Shown: piece after piece, positions 8,623 to 16,716 of the stretch
Layout of the letters: each line of letters opens with the position of its first letter
How positions within the stretch are numbered: position 1 is the stretch's first letter
DNA from: an uncultured Planctomycetales bacterium
GTDB taxonomy: Bacteria > Planctomycetota > Planctomycetia > Isosphaerales > Isosphaeraceae
Assembly: GCA_903926465.1 (NCBI GenBank)
Contig: CAIYJE010000167.1
Location: 1-44,404 of the forward strand
Direction: 5' to 3'
Length of the DNA stretch: 44,404 nucleotides
The notes under the pieces: model-generated
What the model saw: only the letters and a program-made list of their open reading frames with translations
Told to the model about the DNA's origin: nothing
The model's database searches: none
Translations under genes and position numbers: made by a program

Positions 8623-9492
8623 TCAGGCAGGGCCGGCGTGGGGCCGCCTGTTGGATTGAACAGTAAGAATATTGGCATATTTCGGGTCCAGTTTGCGCAC
8701 GGCTTTTTGCTCGATCTTGCGGACCCATTCGCGGGTAATCCCCAGCCGAAGGCCGATCTCGTTGAGCGTGTGCGGGCGTTCGCCGTCCAGGCCGAACCGA
8801 AGCGTGATCACGGTCCGTTCTCGTTCCTCAAGCAAATCCAGCCGGTTCAGCACGTGGCGTTCTTCCTCGCGGTTTTCAAGGGTATGTTCAGCCGCAGCGC
8901 GGTGGTCTGTGACCCCTCCGGAAATCCGCCAGCCTTCGGGGTCGGCGGCATCGTGCTGAACCTGCTGGGTTTTGAGTGCGTGCCGAACCATGGCAAGCTG
9001 AGAGCTGGAGAGGTTCAGGCTGCCGGCAATCTCTTCCAGGATGGGTGGGCGGCCCAGGCTGCGACTCAGTAACCGTTCGGTCCGTCGCCATTTGTTGAGC
9101 AGGCCGACCATGTGGCTGGGCAGCCGGATGGTGGCCGCTGTGTTCATCAGGCCCTGACGGATTGCCTGCTTGATCCAGTGCGCCGCGTAGGTGCTGAAGC
9201 GGGTGCCAAATCGAGGATCGAAATCTTGGGTGGCACGAATCAGGCCCAGGTTCCCTTCGCCAATCAGATCTTCCAGGCTCAGGCCTCGACCGCTGAACTG
9301 CCTGGCGATTTTGACCACCAGCCGAAGATTGGCCTGGATCAAGCGGCTGCGGGCCGCACTATCGCCCATGGTGATCCTGGCGGCCAAGCTAGCCTCCTCA
9401 TCGGCGGTCAGCAGCGTGTCATCTTGAATTTCCCGCAGATAGGTTTCCAGAGATTCGTGCGAGGCGCTTGGGCGGTTCCCGAGGTGCGGCAT
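8623..9492 (-). CDS. RNA polymerase sigma factor, sigma-70 (RpoD/group 2-like)
   Basis: 289 residues from ATG 9492; an in-frame TTG at 9564 would add 24. Region 1.2 is LETYLREIQ. Region 2 runs through LIQANLRLVVKIARQF, GLSLEDLIGEGNLGLIRA and FSTYAAHWIKQAIRQGL, which includes the -10 recognition helix. Region 3 has RLPSHMVGLLNKWRR. Region 4 ends in TLNEIGLRLGITREWVRKIEQKA, the -35 recognition helix-turn-helix. There is no region 1.1, so this is not the long primary sigma. It resembles the short RpoD-like factors present in several copies in planctomycetes. Its regulon cannot be told from the window. Confidence 0.9.
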   Translation of the reverse strand: MPHLGNRPSASHESLETYLREIQDDTLLTADEEASLAARITMGDSAARSRLIQANLRLVVKIARQFSGRGLSLEDLIGEGNLGLIRATQDFDPRFGTRFSTYAAHWIKQAIRQGLMNTAATIRLPSHMVGLLNKWRRTERLLSRSLGRPPILEEIAGSLNLSSSQLAMVRHALKTQQVQHDAADPEGWRISGGVTDHRAAAEHTLENREEERHVLNRLDLLEERERTVITLRFGLDGERPHTLNEIGLRLGITREWVRKIEQKAVRKLDPKYANILTVQSNRRPHAGPA

Positions 9493-9924
9493 CACGATTA
9501 CGGCTTCCGATCGTCGTTGAAAAAAACCACCAGGCGCGGTCGCTGGCTCCCTGCTGGTACCCAACCCCTGGGGCCGTGAACCATGAACAGAACGGAACAG
9601 GGTAAGCCGGCAGGCCGATCCGTGCGGGTCTCTCTCCTAGAATGGCGACTCGATCAGGAAAAGCGGCAAGATGCGTTTGGTTATATCTGGCGTGTGGCGC
9701 TTGTCCCTATCCGGCTCAAGAATCGTTCTCGGGCCTCTCAGTAATACCACAGGTTTTTGAGGGAAACCGTGCGTTTGGTTGACTTCTGTACGGAACGGCG
9801 AATTCACCGGCCGGCCAGACGGGGCTCACGGGTTTATGCTTACAAAGGCGATTGCTGGTTCGGAGGGCTGATCGGGCCTCCTTCCCGCGCACGCAACGGA
9901 GAACTTGGAAATTCACCGCCCGGT
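9493..9924. other. Intergenic region between PSP1 protein and sigma factor
   Basis: Both flanking genes are on the minus strand, so this should hold the sigma-factor promoter and any terminator of the PSP1 gene. I see no clear hairpin with a U-tract and no recognisable gene. The open frames across it are continuations of antisense frames. Confidence 0.4.
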
Positions 9925-10521
9925 CTACTTCGCCTGGCGAACCTTGGTGGCCACGGCGCACGATCCGCAGCCGGCGGACGACCCGCAACCACCGCTCTTC
10001 TGGCCGTCGCGATCAGCCGGGCCGCACGATCCACAGCCGCCGCCGGTGCCACAAGATTCTGTGGAGGCCGAGGCGGGCACCCCCAGCGGCTGGAACACCA
10101 TCTCTCGGCAATGTTGCTCCTGGATTGCCGCGTACAGCCCATCGGCCTCCAGCGAGAACGGGCCCAGGTAGTAAATGACCGCGCGTCTGGGATCGAGCAG
10201 GGGTTCAATATCCACCACCTCGATTGGCCATTCCCCTTCGCCGAAGATTTTCTCACAGAGCGCAAACCATTCCGATTTCCGCTCCGTGGCCCTGGCCGCG
10301 GCTTGCAGGTCGAGATCGGTGGCAACCCGATCGATGACGGTGGACTGGGCAGGAGCCTGAGCCAGGGTCCGGACCGGGCCGAGAACCTCTCCGAGTTCTT
10401 GCCCGCGCTGGGTGGTCAGAACCACCCGCTGGCCCCGTTCCAGGCGGTCGACCGAGGAACCGACCTGCTCAACGGTTCCCATTGCGCCATGGCGAACCAG
10501 ATAAAATGGCTGGGTGGGCAC
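9925..10521 (-). CDS. PSP1-domain protein with Cys/Gly-rich tail
   Basis: 198 residues. The N-terminal part (YLVRHGAMGTVEQVGS ... RGQRVVLTTQRGQELGEVLG) matches the start of PSP1/YaaT-type proteins, and the middle (PIEVVDIEPLLDPRRAVIYY ... EMVFQPLGV) is the PSP1 C-terminal core. In Bacillus, YaaT takes part in a complex affecting RNA processing and phosphorelay; the role here is unknown. In place of the usual conserved Cys cluster the protein ends in a low-complexity tail with three Cys-rich patches (CGTGGGCGSCG, GGCGSSAGCGSC), which could bind metal. The start is a GTG without a strong ribosome-binding site. A P1B ATPase gene starts divergently 175 bases away. Confidence 0.7.
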   Translation of the reverse strand: MPTQPFYLVRHGAMGTVEQVGSSVDRLERGQRVVLTTQRGQELGEVLGPVRTLAQAPAQSTVIDRVATDLDLQAAARATERKSEWFALCEKIFGEGEWPIEVVDIEPLLDPRRAVIYYLGPFSLEADGLYAAIQEQHCREMVFQPLGVPASASTESCGTGGGCGSCGPADRDGQKSGGCGSSAGCGSCAVATKVRQAK

Positions 10522-10609
10522 GCTCTGGAAACTCTATGGATGAGGGATGTGGGCAGACTTGCTGGGAGTTTTCGCCTGACGCGAAACCTGGCCCTGGCCT
10601 GTTTCATGT

Positions 10610-10636
10610 TTGCGCACCTGGCTCTGGCACTATAAT
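10610..10636 (+). promoter_or_regulatory. Candidate promoter of the P1B ATPase gene
   Basis: A perfect -10 hexamer TATAAT lies at 10631-10636, 60 bases before the ATPase ATG. The best -35 candidate is a poor TTGCGC at 10610-10615 with a short 15-base spacer, so only the -10 is persuasive. Confidence 0.3.
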
Positions 10637-10695
10637 CGAAGGAGTCAAGCAAGCGAGAGTCCGGGTCGGTCTGGCAGGAAGAGAGTTGAACAGAG

Positions 10696-12867
10696 ATGGG
10701 TCGTTGTATCCTGCGGGTGGACGGACTGGATTGCCCGGTTGAGATGGCAACCTTGCGCTCCGAGCTGGATGGCCGGGCTGGGATCGAGAGCTTGGGCTTT
10801 GACCTGATCCAGGGCCAGTTGACGATTGATTACGTGGATGGCCAGCTTGAGCCCGCCACCGTGGCTCGCGAGCTGACCGAGCGTACCGGCCTGAAGTCGA
10901 CCGTGTTGGCAACGCAGGTGGCCGGCCAGGCCCAACTGACCGTGTTTGAAGCACCGACGGTGGCCGGCCAAGGGTGGGACCTCTCGGTGGTCCTCAGGCG
11001 GTGGGGGCCAGTGGCCGGCTCTGGGCTGGCCTGGGTACTTGGGTTCGTGGTGGGCATGCTGGGGAACGAGCCGCTTTCACGTACAATTTACGCGCTGGCG
11101 GTGGCCATTGCGGCGTTGAAGCTGGTCCCGCGGGCGTACTGGAGTTTGCGTGGACTCAGGCTGGATATTTATGTGCTCATGACCCTGGCAATTGTTGGGG
11201 CTTTGGTGCTGGGTCAGTGGGAAGAAGCGGCGGCTGTGGCGTTCTTGTTTGGTCTTTCGGAGTCGATTGAGGCGATGAGCCTGGACCATGCCAGGCGCGC
11301 CGTGAGAAAGTTGTTGGAACTGGCGCCAGAGTCGGCCGATGTGGTGGGCGATGATGGGGTGATCAGCCGGGTGGCCGCCTCGGCGGTTCTGGCGGGCCAG
11401 AAGGTGCTGGTGCGTGCGGGAGACCGGGTGCCGATTGATGGTCGGGTGCTGGCCGGCCGGTCGAGTGTTGATCAGAAGGCGATCACCGGTGAATCGGTCC
11501 CGGTGCTGTGTGAGCCTGGGAGCGAGGTCTTTGCCGGCACGCTCAACTGTGAGGGGACTCTGGAAATTGAGGCCACGCGCCCGCTCAGTCAGGCCGTGGT
11601 GACCCGCGTGGTGGAAAGTGTGCGAGCCGCCCAGCGTGGCCGGACGCCGATCGAACGGACGATTGAGCGATTTGCCGCGTATTACACGCCTACGATTTTT
11701 GCGATGGCGCTGCTGGTGATGTTTCTGCCGCCGCTGGTGAATCCGCTGGCGAGCCAGAAGTTTTGGTTTTACCAGGGGCTGGTGGTGCTGGTGATTGGCT
11801 GTCCGTGTGCGCTGGTGATTGCCACGCCGGTGGCGGTGGTCAGTGCGCTGGCGGCGGCGGCCAGGCGCGGGGTCTTGATCAAAGGGGGGCAGTTCCTGGA
11901 AGCGTTTGGCCGCCTGAAGGTGCTGGCGTTCGACAAAACCGGCACGCTGACCCGGGGCGAGCCCGACGTGGTCGAGGTGGTGCCGGTCTCTGGCGGTACC
12001 GAGCATGAGGTGGTTCGGATTGCCGCGGCGCTGGGAGACCGGGGCGGGCATCCGCTGGGCCGCGCCATTGCGCGGCATGCCCGGGAACTGAGTCTGGAAG
12101 TGCCCAGCGCCGATGATTACGTGGCCGTGCCCGGGCTGGGTGCCACGGCGCGGGTGGGTGCCACCCAGTACCATATTGGCAGCCACCGATATCTCGATGA
12201 GTCTGGTCTGTGCCCGCCTGGCTTTCATGTTTTGCTGGGTGAGGCGGAACGTGAGGTGGGAACTTCGGTAGCGGTCTCTACGCTGTCTGAGCCGCTGGGC
12301 TGGGTTCGCCTGGCCGATCAGCCCCGGCCCGAGGCCGAACATGTGCTGGCTCAGCTTCGTGGCTTGGGGGTGAAGCCGGTGATGCTCACCGGCGACAACA
12401 CAGCCACGGCCATGGCGATGGCACGCAGGCTTGGCATTCAGGAGCAGCGCCCCGAGTTGCTTCCCGAAGAGAAGGCCACGGCCATTGTGGAACTTCAGGC
12501 GAAATACGGCCCGACCGGGATGGTGGGCGACGGCGTGAATGATGCCCCGGCCTTGGCGGCGGCCACCGTGAGCGTGGCGCTGGGCGGGGTCTCCAGCGGC
12601 GCGGCGCTGGAGACGGCCGATGTGGTGCTGATGTCCGAGGGGTTAGGGGCCATTCCCTGGCTGGTGCGGCACAGTCGGCGAACGCTGGCGATTATCCGGG
12701 CCAACATTGCGATGGCGGTGGGTGCCAAGCTGATTTTTCTCCTCTTAGCCATGATGGGCTGGGCGAATCTGTGGATTGCCATCATTGCCGACCTGGGGGT
12801 GAGCCTGCTGGTGGTGGCCAATGCGCTCAGGCTGTTGCGTGACCGCGGGCATGAAGATTTGAGTTGA
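10696..12867 (+). CDS. Heavy-metal translocating P1B-type ATPase, Zn/Cd/Pb class
   Basis: 723 residues. An N-terminal ferredoxin-like metal-binding domain (about 1-70) has GLDCPVEM, so Cys13 and Glu16 stand where CxxC is usual. Membrane segments follow, then the actuator motif ITGESVPV. The ion-binding Cys369-Pro-Cys371 (GCPCALVIATPVAV) lies in the sixth helix, and the phosphorylated Asp413 in DKTGTLTRG. The HP motif is GGHPLG and the hinge GDGVNDAPAL. The last helices have AKLIFLLL and IADLGVSLLVVANALRLL; this Lys and Asp pair is typical of ZntA-type Zn/Cd/Pb exporters and not of Cu pumps. It should drive divalent soft-metal efflux from the cytoplasm. No metalloregulator gene is adjacent. 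Confidence 0.93.
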   Translation: MGRCILRVDGLDCPVEMATLRSELDGRAGIESLGFDLIQGQLTIDYVDGQLEPATVARELTERTGLKSTVLATQVAGQAQLTVFEAPTVAGQGWDLSVVLRRWGPVAGSGLAWVLGFVVGMLGNEPLSRTIYALAVAIAALKLVPRAYWSLRGLRLDIYVLMTLAIVGALVLGQWEEAAAVAFLFGLSESIEAMSLDHARRAVRKLLELAPESADVVGDDGVISRVAASAVLAGQKVLVRAGDRVPIDGRVLAGRSSVDQKAITGESVPVLCEPGSEVFAGTLNCEGTLEIEATRPLSQAVVTRVVESVRAAQRGRTPIERTIERFAAYYTPTIFAMALLVMFLPPLVNPLASQKFWFYQGLVVLVIGCPCALVIATPVAVVSALAAAARRGVLIKGGQFLEAFGRLKVLAFDKTGTLTRGEPDVVEVVPVSGGTEHEVVRIAAALGDRGGHPLGRAIARHARELSLEVPSADDYVAVPGLGATARVGATQYHIGSHRYLDESGLCPPGFHVLLGEAEREVGTSVAVSTLSEPLGWVRLADQPRPEAEHVLAQLRGLGVKPVMLTGDNTATAMAMARRLGIQEQRPELLPEEKATAIVELQAKYGPTGMVGDGVNDAPALAAATVSVALGGVSSGAALETADVVLMSEGLGAIPWLVRHSRRTLAIIRANIAMAVGAKLIFLLLAMMGWANLWIAIIADLGVSLLVVANALRLLRDRGHEDLS

Positions 12868-13028
12868 TCTGGGGGATGGTCTTGGGGCGGTTTGGACCGA
12901 TCTCATTCAGAGCGAGCGGGCACCCGGCTGACTTGCGGATCTGTGGTCCATTCGGGTGGAATACGATTGGTTATTGCACTTCCGGCTTGAGGGCCGAGCC
13001 TTTCACGATTTCCAAGGGGGATCTGATT

Positions 13029-13454
13029 GTGAGCGTTTTCAGTCGCCTGGTTCTGGGTTCGATGGTGGCGTTGCTTTTTACCGGCCTGGCAGTGGCAGAG
13101 GATCCCAAGCCCAAAGAATTGACGGGTGATGCCAAGACGGTGCAGGGGCGCTGGGTGTCCAAGGATGAGTCTGGTGAGAGCACCTGGGTGTTTGAGGGTG
13201 ACAAGCTCAAGCTGGATACGCCCACCCGGAAGTATCGTATGGTCTGCAAGCTCGATACTGAGACCAAGCCCCACAAGTCGATCGATCTCGATGTGCAGCC
13301 AGACTCACCGAATGCCGCGGGCACCCTGGGTAAATGCATTTACAAGCTTGACGGTGACAAGCTGACCATTTGTTTTGGTGGTGAGAAGCGGCCCGAAGAG
13401 TTCAAGAATGACTTCCCGACATCGTTCATCTTCGAGCTCACCCGCTCGAAGTGA
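13029..13454 (+). CDS. Secreted TIGR03067-domain protein
   Basis: 141 residues from GTG 13029, chosen because AAGGGGG lies 7-10 bases upstream; the frame is open further up but without a ribosome-binding site. A signal peptide (RLVLGSMVALLFTGLAVAE) precedes the complete TIGR03067 pattern: TVQGRWVSKDESGESTWVFEGDKL, KSIDLDV, a Gly/Lys-rich CIYKLDGDKLTICFGG, and RPEEF with a terminal FELTRSK. The domain is common in planctomycetes and of unknown function. A strong hairpin lies about 30 bases downstream. Confidence 0.8.
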   Translation: MSVFSRLVLGSMVALLFTGLAVAEDPKPKELTGDAKTVQGRWVSKDESGESTWVFEGDKLKLDTPTRKYRMVCKLDTETKPHKSIDLDVQPDSPNAAGTLGKCIYKLDGDKLTICFGGEKRPEEFKNDFPTSFIFELTRSK

Positions 13455-13482
13455 GTGAATTGCACCCGCGAGCTTCAACAGA

Positions 13483-13517
13483 AAGGGCCAGGTCGGCGGT
13501 TGCCGGTCCTGGCCCTT
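13483..13517. terminator. Strong bidirectional hairpin between convergent genes
   Basis: The arms AAGGGCCAGG (13483-13492) and CCTGGCCCTT (13508-13517) pair perfectly over 10 bp, with a further CGGC/GCCG stem inside the loop. On the plus strand a TTTTT follows shortly after. It sits between the convergent TIGR03067 and DUF3500 genes and could stop both. Confidence 0.7.
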
Positions 13518-13540
13518 GGTGATTGGTTTTTGGCTTACGC

Positions 13541-14587
13541 TCACGCGTTGGCGGTGGCTTGGTTCTTGGCATCTCGCGCGATGTGCAGCCAGGTATGGAC
13601 GTGGGGTGAGCCACGGAAGTACCAGGAGAGGGCCGGTCCTTCCAGCTTCCACAAATCCCACACGCCGTCGTTGCCAATATCGCCTTCTTTGTAGAAGGTC
13701 AGCCGCAGCCTGTCGATTCCGCCGGCGCCCTGGATGCATTCCATGGCCTCGTCCGCGTCTGAGGCCCTGAACGGCAGCAGCATGTCTTTGAGCAGGGCGT
13801 CGACCATCTTTTTCTGCTGACCGTCGAGTGTGGCAATTGCCACACCTGGCCGCTGGTCGATGGCATCGCCCACCAATCGGATGCTTTTGGCGCTATCGGG
13901 TTCGGCCGTATTGACCAGGGCCTGGGCCTGCTGCTTGTCGTCAAGCGACTTGTAGATGGCGTTGGCCTGTCGGCCCTGGTACCACCACACGTTGTCGGTG
14001 TGGCCGGCGTCTTCGTTGTCGCTGTGGGAGGCGTGGCCGTAGAAAATCGGGCCGCCAAAGGCGAGCCCTTCCACGCTGTTGCCATCGGCGCGTAGGGTGT
14101 CGTGCCGGCCGCTCAAGACCCACTCAAACGGCGTGTCGCTGCCCGGTTCACCGAACAGGGCCACATGGTAGTTATCAAAGCCGCCGGCGTCTTCGTCCAT
14201 CTGGTGCATGAACCGGGCGTAACCATCTTCGCTGGTAATCCCCTTCATGATCTCCAGGCAGAGCGCCTGCTGTTCCTTGGTCATGTCGCTGATGGTGGGT
14301 TTGACGATGGCCCAGTTGTTATTGACCATGGACCGCTTGGGGTGGTCGAACGGGAAGCTAATCAGGGTGCGTTGCTCGTTACTCAGGGTTTTGAACAGGC
14401 GGGCGACGGCGGTTTCGGCGGCGTCTTTGGGGCTGGGCCCAGCCTTCTCCTGACCCAGGATCGGGACGGCAGAGATGAGGGGGAGGGCAGCGGCTCCCAG
14501 GGCCGAGGCACCCACGCCCCGAGCGAACTGGCGGCGGGAAAGGGGCAAGTTGCGATCGTCGCCTGAGGGCGGCATGGGGTGTGCCAT
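13541..14587 (-). CDS. DUF3500 family protein, Tat-exported
   Basis: 348 residues. The N-terminus has a twin-arginine signal (SRRQFARGVGASALG) followed by a hydrophobic stretch ending near ILGQ, so export is expected to be of a folded, possibly metal-bound protein. The rest matches the DUF3500 pattern: LSNEQRTLISFPFDHPKRSMVNNNW, WVLSGRHDTLRADG, FGGPIFYGHASH and a late GPALSWYFRGSPHVHTWLHI. The many His/Asp residues (GRHDT, HSDNEDAGHTDN, HVHTWLH) suggest metal binding, but the function is unknown. The start is an ATG with GGAG upstream. The sulfatase gene reads away divergently. Confidence 0.75.
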   Translation of the reverse strand: MAHPMPPSGDDRNLPLSRRQFARGVGASALGAAALPLISAVPILGQEKAGPSPKDAAETAVARLFKTLSNEQRTLISFPFDHPKRSMVNNNWAIVKPTISDMTKEQQALCLEIMKGITSEDGYARFMHQMDEDAGGFDNYHVALFGEPGSDTPFEWVLSGRHDTLRADGNSVEGLAFGGPIFYGHASHSDNEDAGHTDNVWWYQGRQANAIYKSLDDKQQAQALVNTAEPDSAKSIRLVGDAIDQRPGVAIATLDGQQKKMVDALLKDMLLPFRASDADEAMECIQGAGGIDRLRLTFYKEGDIGNDGVWDLWKLEGPALSWYFRGSPHVHTWLHIARDAKNQATANA

Positions 14588-14938
14588 GGGTCGGCTCCGG
14601 AGAGGGTGGCGGGGAAGGAAGGCCGTGGGGCCTGGAGGAGTTGGACCGCGGATTGGACACCTTGAGGCTATAAGGTTATGCCGCCCGAGTCAACGCAATG
14701 GGCCGGCTACGGCCTTCCCGAATTGGGGCCAAAGGCAGCCAACGATCGAGAGTGACGGGCGATGATCGGAAACCTGTCAGAATCTCAAAAAGTGGAGAGG
14801 AATCCACGGTTCCGAACCGTCAAGGTTTGGCGAAAGTTTGGGCGGTTTGGAGGGAAACCGCATGCAACGGTGTGGAAATCGCACTAAGATGGGGGTCATT
14901 TCCTGAAATGAAGGCCGTGGTGGGCGAGGGGTGAATTG
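14588..14938. other. Divergent promoter region of DUF3500 and sulfatase genes
   Basis: A 351-base region with no recognisable gene. It carries a perfect 15-base palindrome at 14806-14820, listed separately. I could not place -35/-10 boxes with confidence. Confidence 0.4.
14806..14820. promoter_or_regulatory. Operator-like palindrome ACGGTTCCGAACCGT
   Basis: Two perfect 7-base half-sites (ACGGTTC / GAACCGT) around a single central C, in the divergent region about 120 bases before the sulfatase start. The size and symmetry suit a dimeric repressor or activator. No regulator gene is adjacent. Confidence 0.35.
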
Positions 14939-16489
14939 ATGGCTGGTAGACGCGTTTGGCTGTGGACGGTTGCGCTGCTTGCCATGGTGGCTTCGGTTTC
15001 CGGGGCTTCAGAGCCCAGGCAGCCCAACATCGTGTTCATCTTCAGTGATGACCATGCCTATCAGGCGGTGAGTGCGTACAACGATGCTCGCAAACTGCTT
15101 GAAACCCCGAACATTGATCGGATCGGTCGGGAAGGGGTCCGGTTTGACCGCTGTCTGGTACCCAATTCGATTTGCGGCCCAAGCCGCGCCACGGTGTTAA
15201 CGGGAAAGTATTCGCACCTGAACGGGTTTTACAACAATAACAACAGTCGGTTTAACGGTTCGCAGACCACGTTTCCGAAGCTGTTGCAAGCGGCCGGATA
15301 TCAGACGGCCGTGATTGGCAAGTGGCACCTGGTGTCTGACCCCACGGGCTTCGATGAGTGGCACATTTTGCCGGGGCAGGGGGATTACTACAATCCGCCG
15401 ATGGTTCATAACGGCCAGCCGGTACGCCACGAGGGGTATGTCACGGACCTGATCACGGACTTCAGTTTGGACTGGCTGAAATCGCGTGACCAATCCAGGC
15501 CATTCTTGCTGATGTGTCAGCACAAAGCGCCGCACCGGGAGTGGTCGCCGGCGTTGCGTCATCTGGGGCATGACCAGGATCGCCAGTATCCAGAGCCAGA
15601 AACACTGTTCGATGATTATCGTGGCCGCGGCAAGGCGGAGTCTGACCAGCGGATGTCCATTGCCAAGATCATGACGCCGCTGGATCTCAAGCTGACCACG
15701 CCCGCCTCTTTGAACCCTGCGCAGCGGGTGGCCTGGGATGCGTACTACGGACCGCGTAACGCCCAGTTTGAGCAGGCCAATCTCAAGGGCGACGACCTCG
15801 TGCGCTGGCGTTATCAGCGCTATCTTCATGATTATCTGGGGTGTGTGAAGGCTGTGGACGAGGGTGTGGGCCGGATCTTGCAGTACCTGGATGATGAGGG
15901 GCTGGCAGAGAATACGATTGTGGTTTATGCCTCAGACCAGGGGTTCTTCTTGGGTGAGCACGGCTGGTTTGACAAGCGCTGGATTTTTGAGGAATCGCTG
16001 CGGTCTCCGTTGCTGATCCGCTGGCCGAAGGTTGCCAGGCCGGGCGGTTCGACCTCGGCAATTGTGTCGAACCTGGATTTTGCGGAGACGTTTCTGGATG
16101 CGGCGGGCTTGGTGGTTCCCGATGAGATGCAAGGCAAAAGCCTGGTGCCCATTTTGAAGGGAGAATCTCCGGCCGACTGGCGTACCAGTTTTTATTATCA
16201 TTACTACGAATACCCAGAACCGCACCATGTTCGGCCTCACTACGGGGTTGTGACCGATCGGTACAAGCTTTTGCGTTTTGAGGCCGATGACCTGGATAGC
16301 TGGGAGTTGTTTGATCTCAAGACCGATCCTCATGAGCTGAAGAATGTCTTCCAGGACCCGAACTACCGCGCCACGGTTGCCGAGTTGAATCAAGAACTGC
16401 TGCGGTTGCGGGCCGAACTGAAGGTTCCCGAGCTCACGCCAGAGGGGGCTTCCGGGAACCGGCCGGCTGTAGACCCGCAGGCGAAATAA
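14939..16489 (+). CDS. Secreted arylsulfatase-family sulfatase
   Basis: 516 residues. A signal peptide ends near ASVSGAS. Metal-binding Asp37-Asp38 lie in FIFSDDHAYQ. The formylglycine signature is ICGPSRATVLTGKYSHLNG with Cys79 in C-x-P-S-R, so maturation by a formylglycine-generating enzyme is expected. Further metal and substrate residues are in GKWHL, APHREW and YASDQGFFLGEHGWFDKRW. The C-terminal YHYYEYPEPHHVRPHYGV and LFDLKTDPHELKNV are typical of S1 sulfatases. It hydrolyses sulfate esters, probably on polysaccharides, outside the cytoplasm. ATG 14939 has GAGGGG upstream. An intrinsic terminator follows 165 bases after the stop. Confidence 0.93.
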   Translation: MAGRRVWLWTVALLAMVASVSGASEPRQPNIVFIFSDDHAYQAVSAYNDARKLLETPNIDRIGREGVRFDRCLVPNSICGPSRATVLTGKYSHLNGFYNNNNSRFNGSQTTFPKLLQAAGYQTAVIGKWHLVSDPTGFDEWHILPGQGDYYNPPMVHNGQPVRHEGYVTDLITDFSLDWLKSRDQSRPFLLMCQHKAPHREWSPALRHLGHDQDRQYPEPETLFDDYRGRGKAESDQRMSIAKIMTPLDLKLTTPASLNPAQRVAWDAYYGPRNAQFEQANLKGDDLVRWRYQRYLHDYLGCVKAVDEGVGRILQYLDDEGLAENTIVVYASDQGFFLGEHGWFDKRWIFEESLRSPLLIRWPKVARPGGSTSAIVSNLDFAETFLDAAGLVVPDEMQGKSLVPILKGESPADWRTSFYYHYYEYPEPHHVRPHYGVVTDRYKLLRFEADDLDSWELFDLKTDPHELKNVFQDPNYRATVAELNQELLRLRAELKVPELTPEGASGNRPAVDPQAK

Positions 16490-16653
16490 CGGACGCCGAG
16501 CCACAGAGCTTTCCTGGTCGGGATGCACCGAACGGCAAGCCTCGAACAGAAGCGGTTCCCAGGCTGGATTGGGGTTGGGCATTCCCAAGGGGTGTGCCTC
16601 TGTTTTGAGATCTCGTTCCGAAGTAAGCCTTGGAGCTTGCTGGGTGTTAAGCG

Positions 16654-16684
16654 TGGGTGCCTGAGTCTGAGGCACCCATTTTTT
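16654..16684 (+). terminator. Rho-independent terminator of the sulfatase gene
   Basis: Perfect 9-bp stem TGGGTGCCT / AGGCACCCA with a 7-base loop, followed directly by TTTTTT (16679-16684). This is a textbook intrinsic terminator in the plus direction. Confidence 0.85.
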
Positions 16685-16716
16685 CATAACCATGGTTTGA
16701 TGGTCTGGAGGATTCG

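Noticed and set aside
9757-10635. A 292-codon plus-strand frame across the PSP1 gene
   Set aside because: It is antisense to a recognisable PSP1 domain and has no domain of its own.
11077-12342. A 421-codon minus-strand frame within the P1B ATPase gene
   Set aside because: The peptide is His/Arg/Gln-rich low-complexity sequence, as expected of an antisense frame, and the plus-strand ATPase motifs are unmistakable.
12957-12980. A third half-copy of the dispersed repeat (TACGATTGG...CACTT)
   Set aside because: Only one end-like block is present and it needs gaps to align, so it could be chance.
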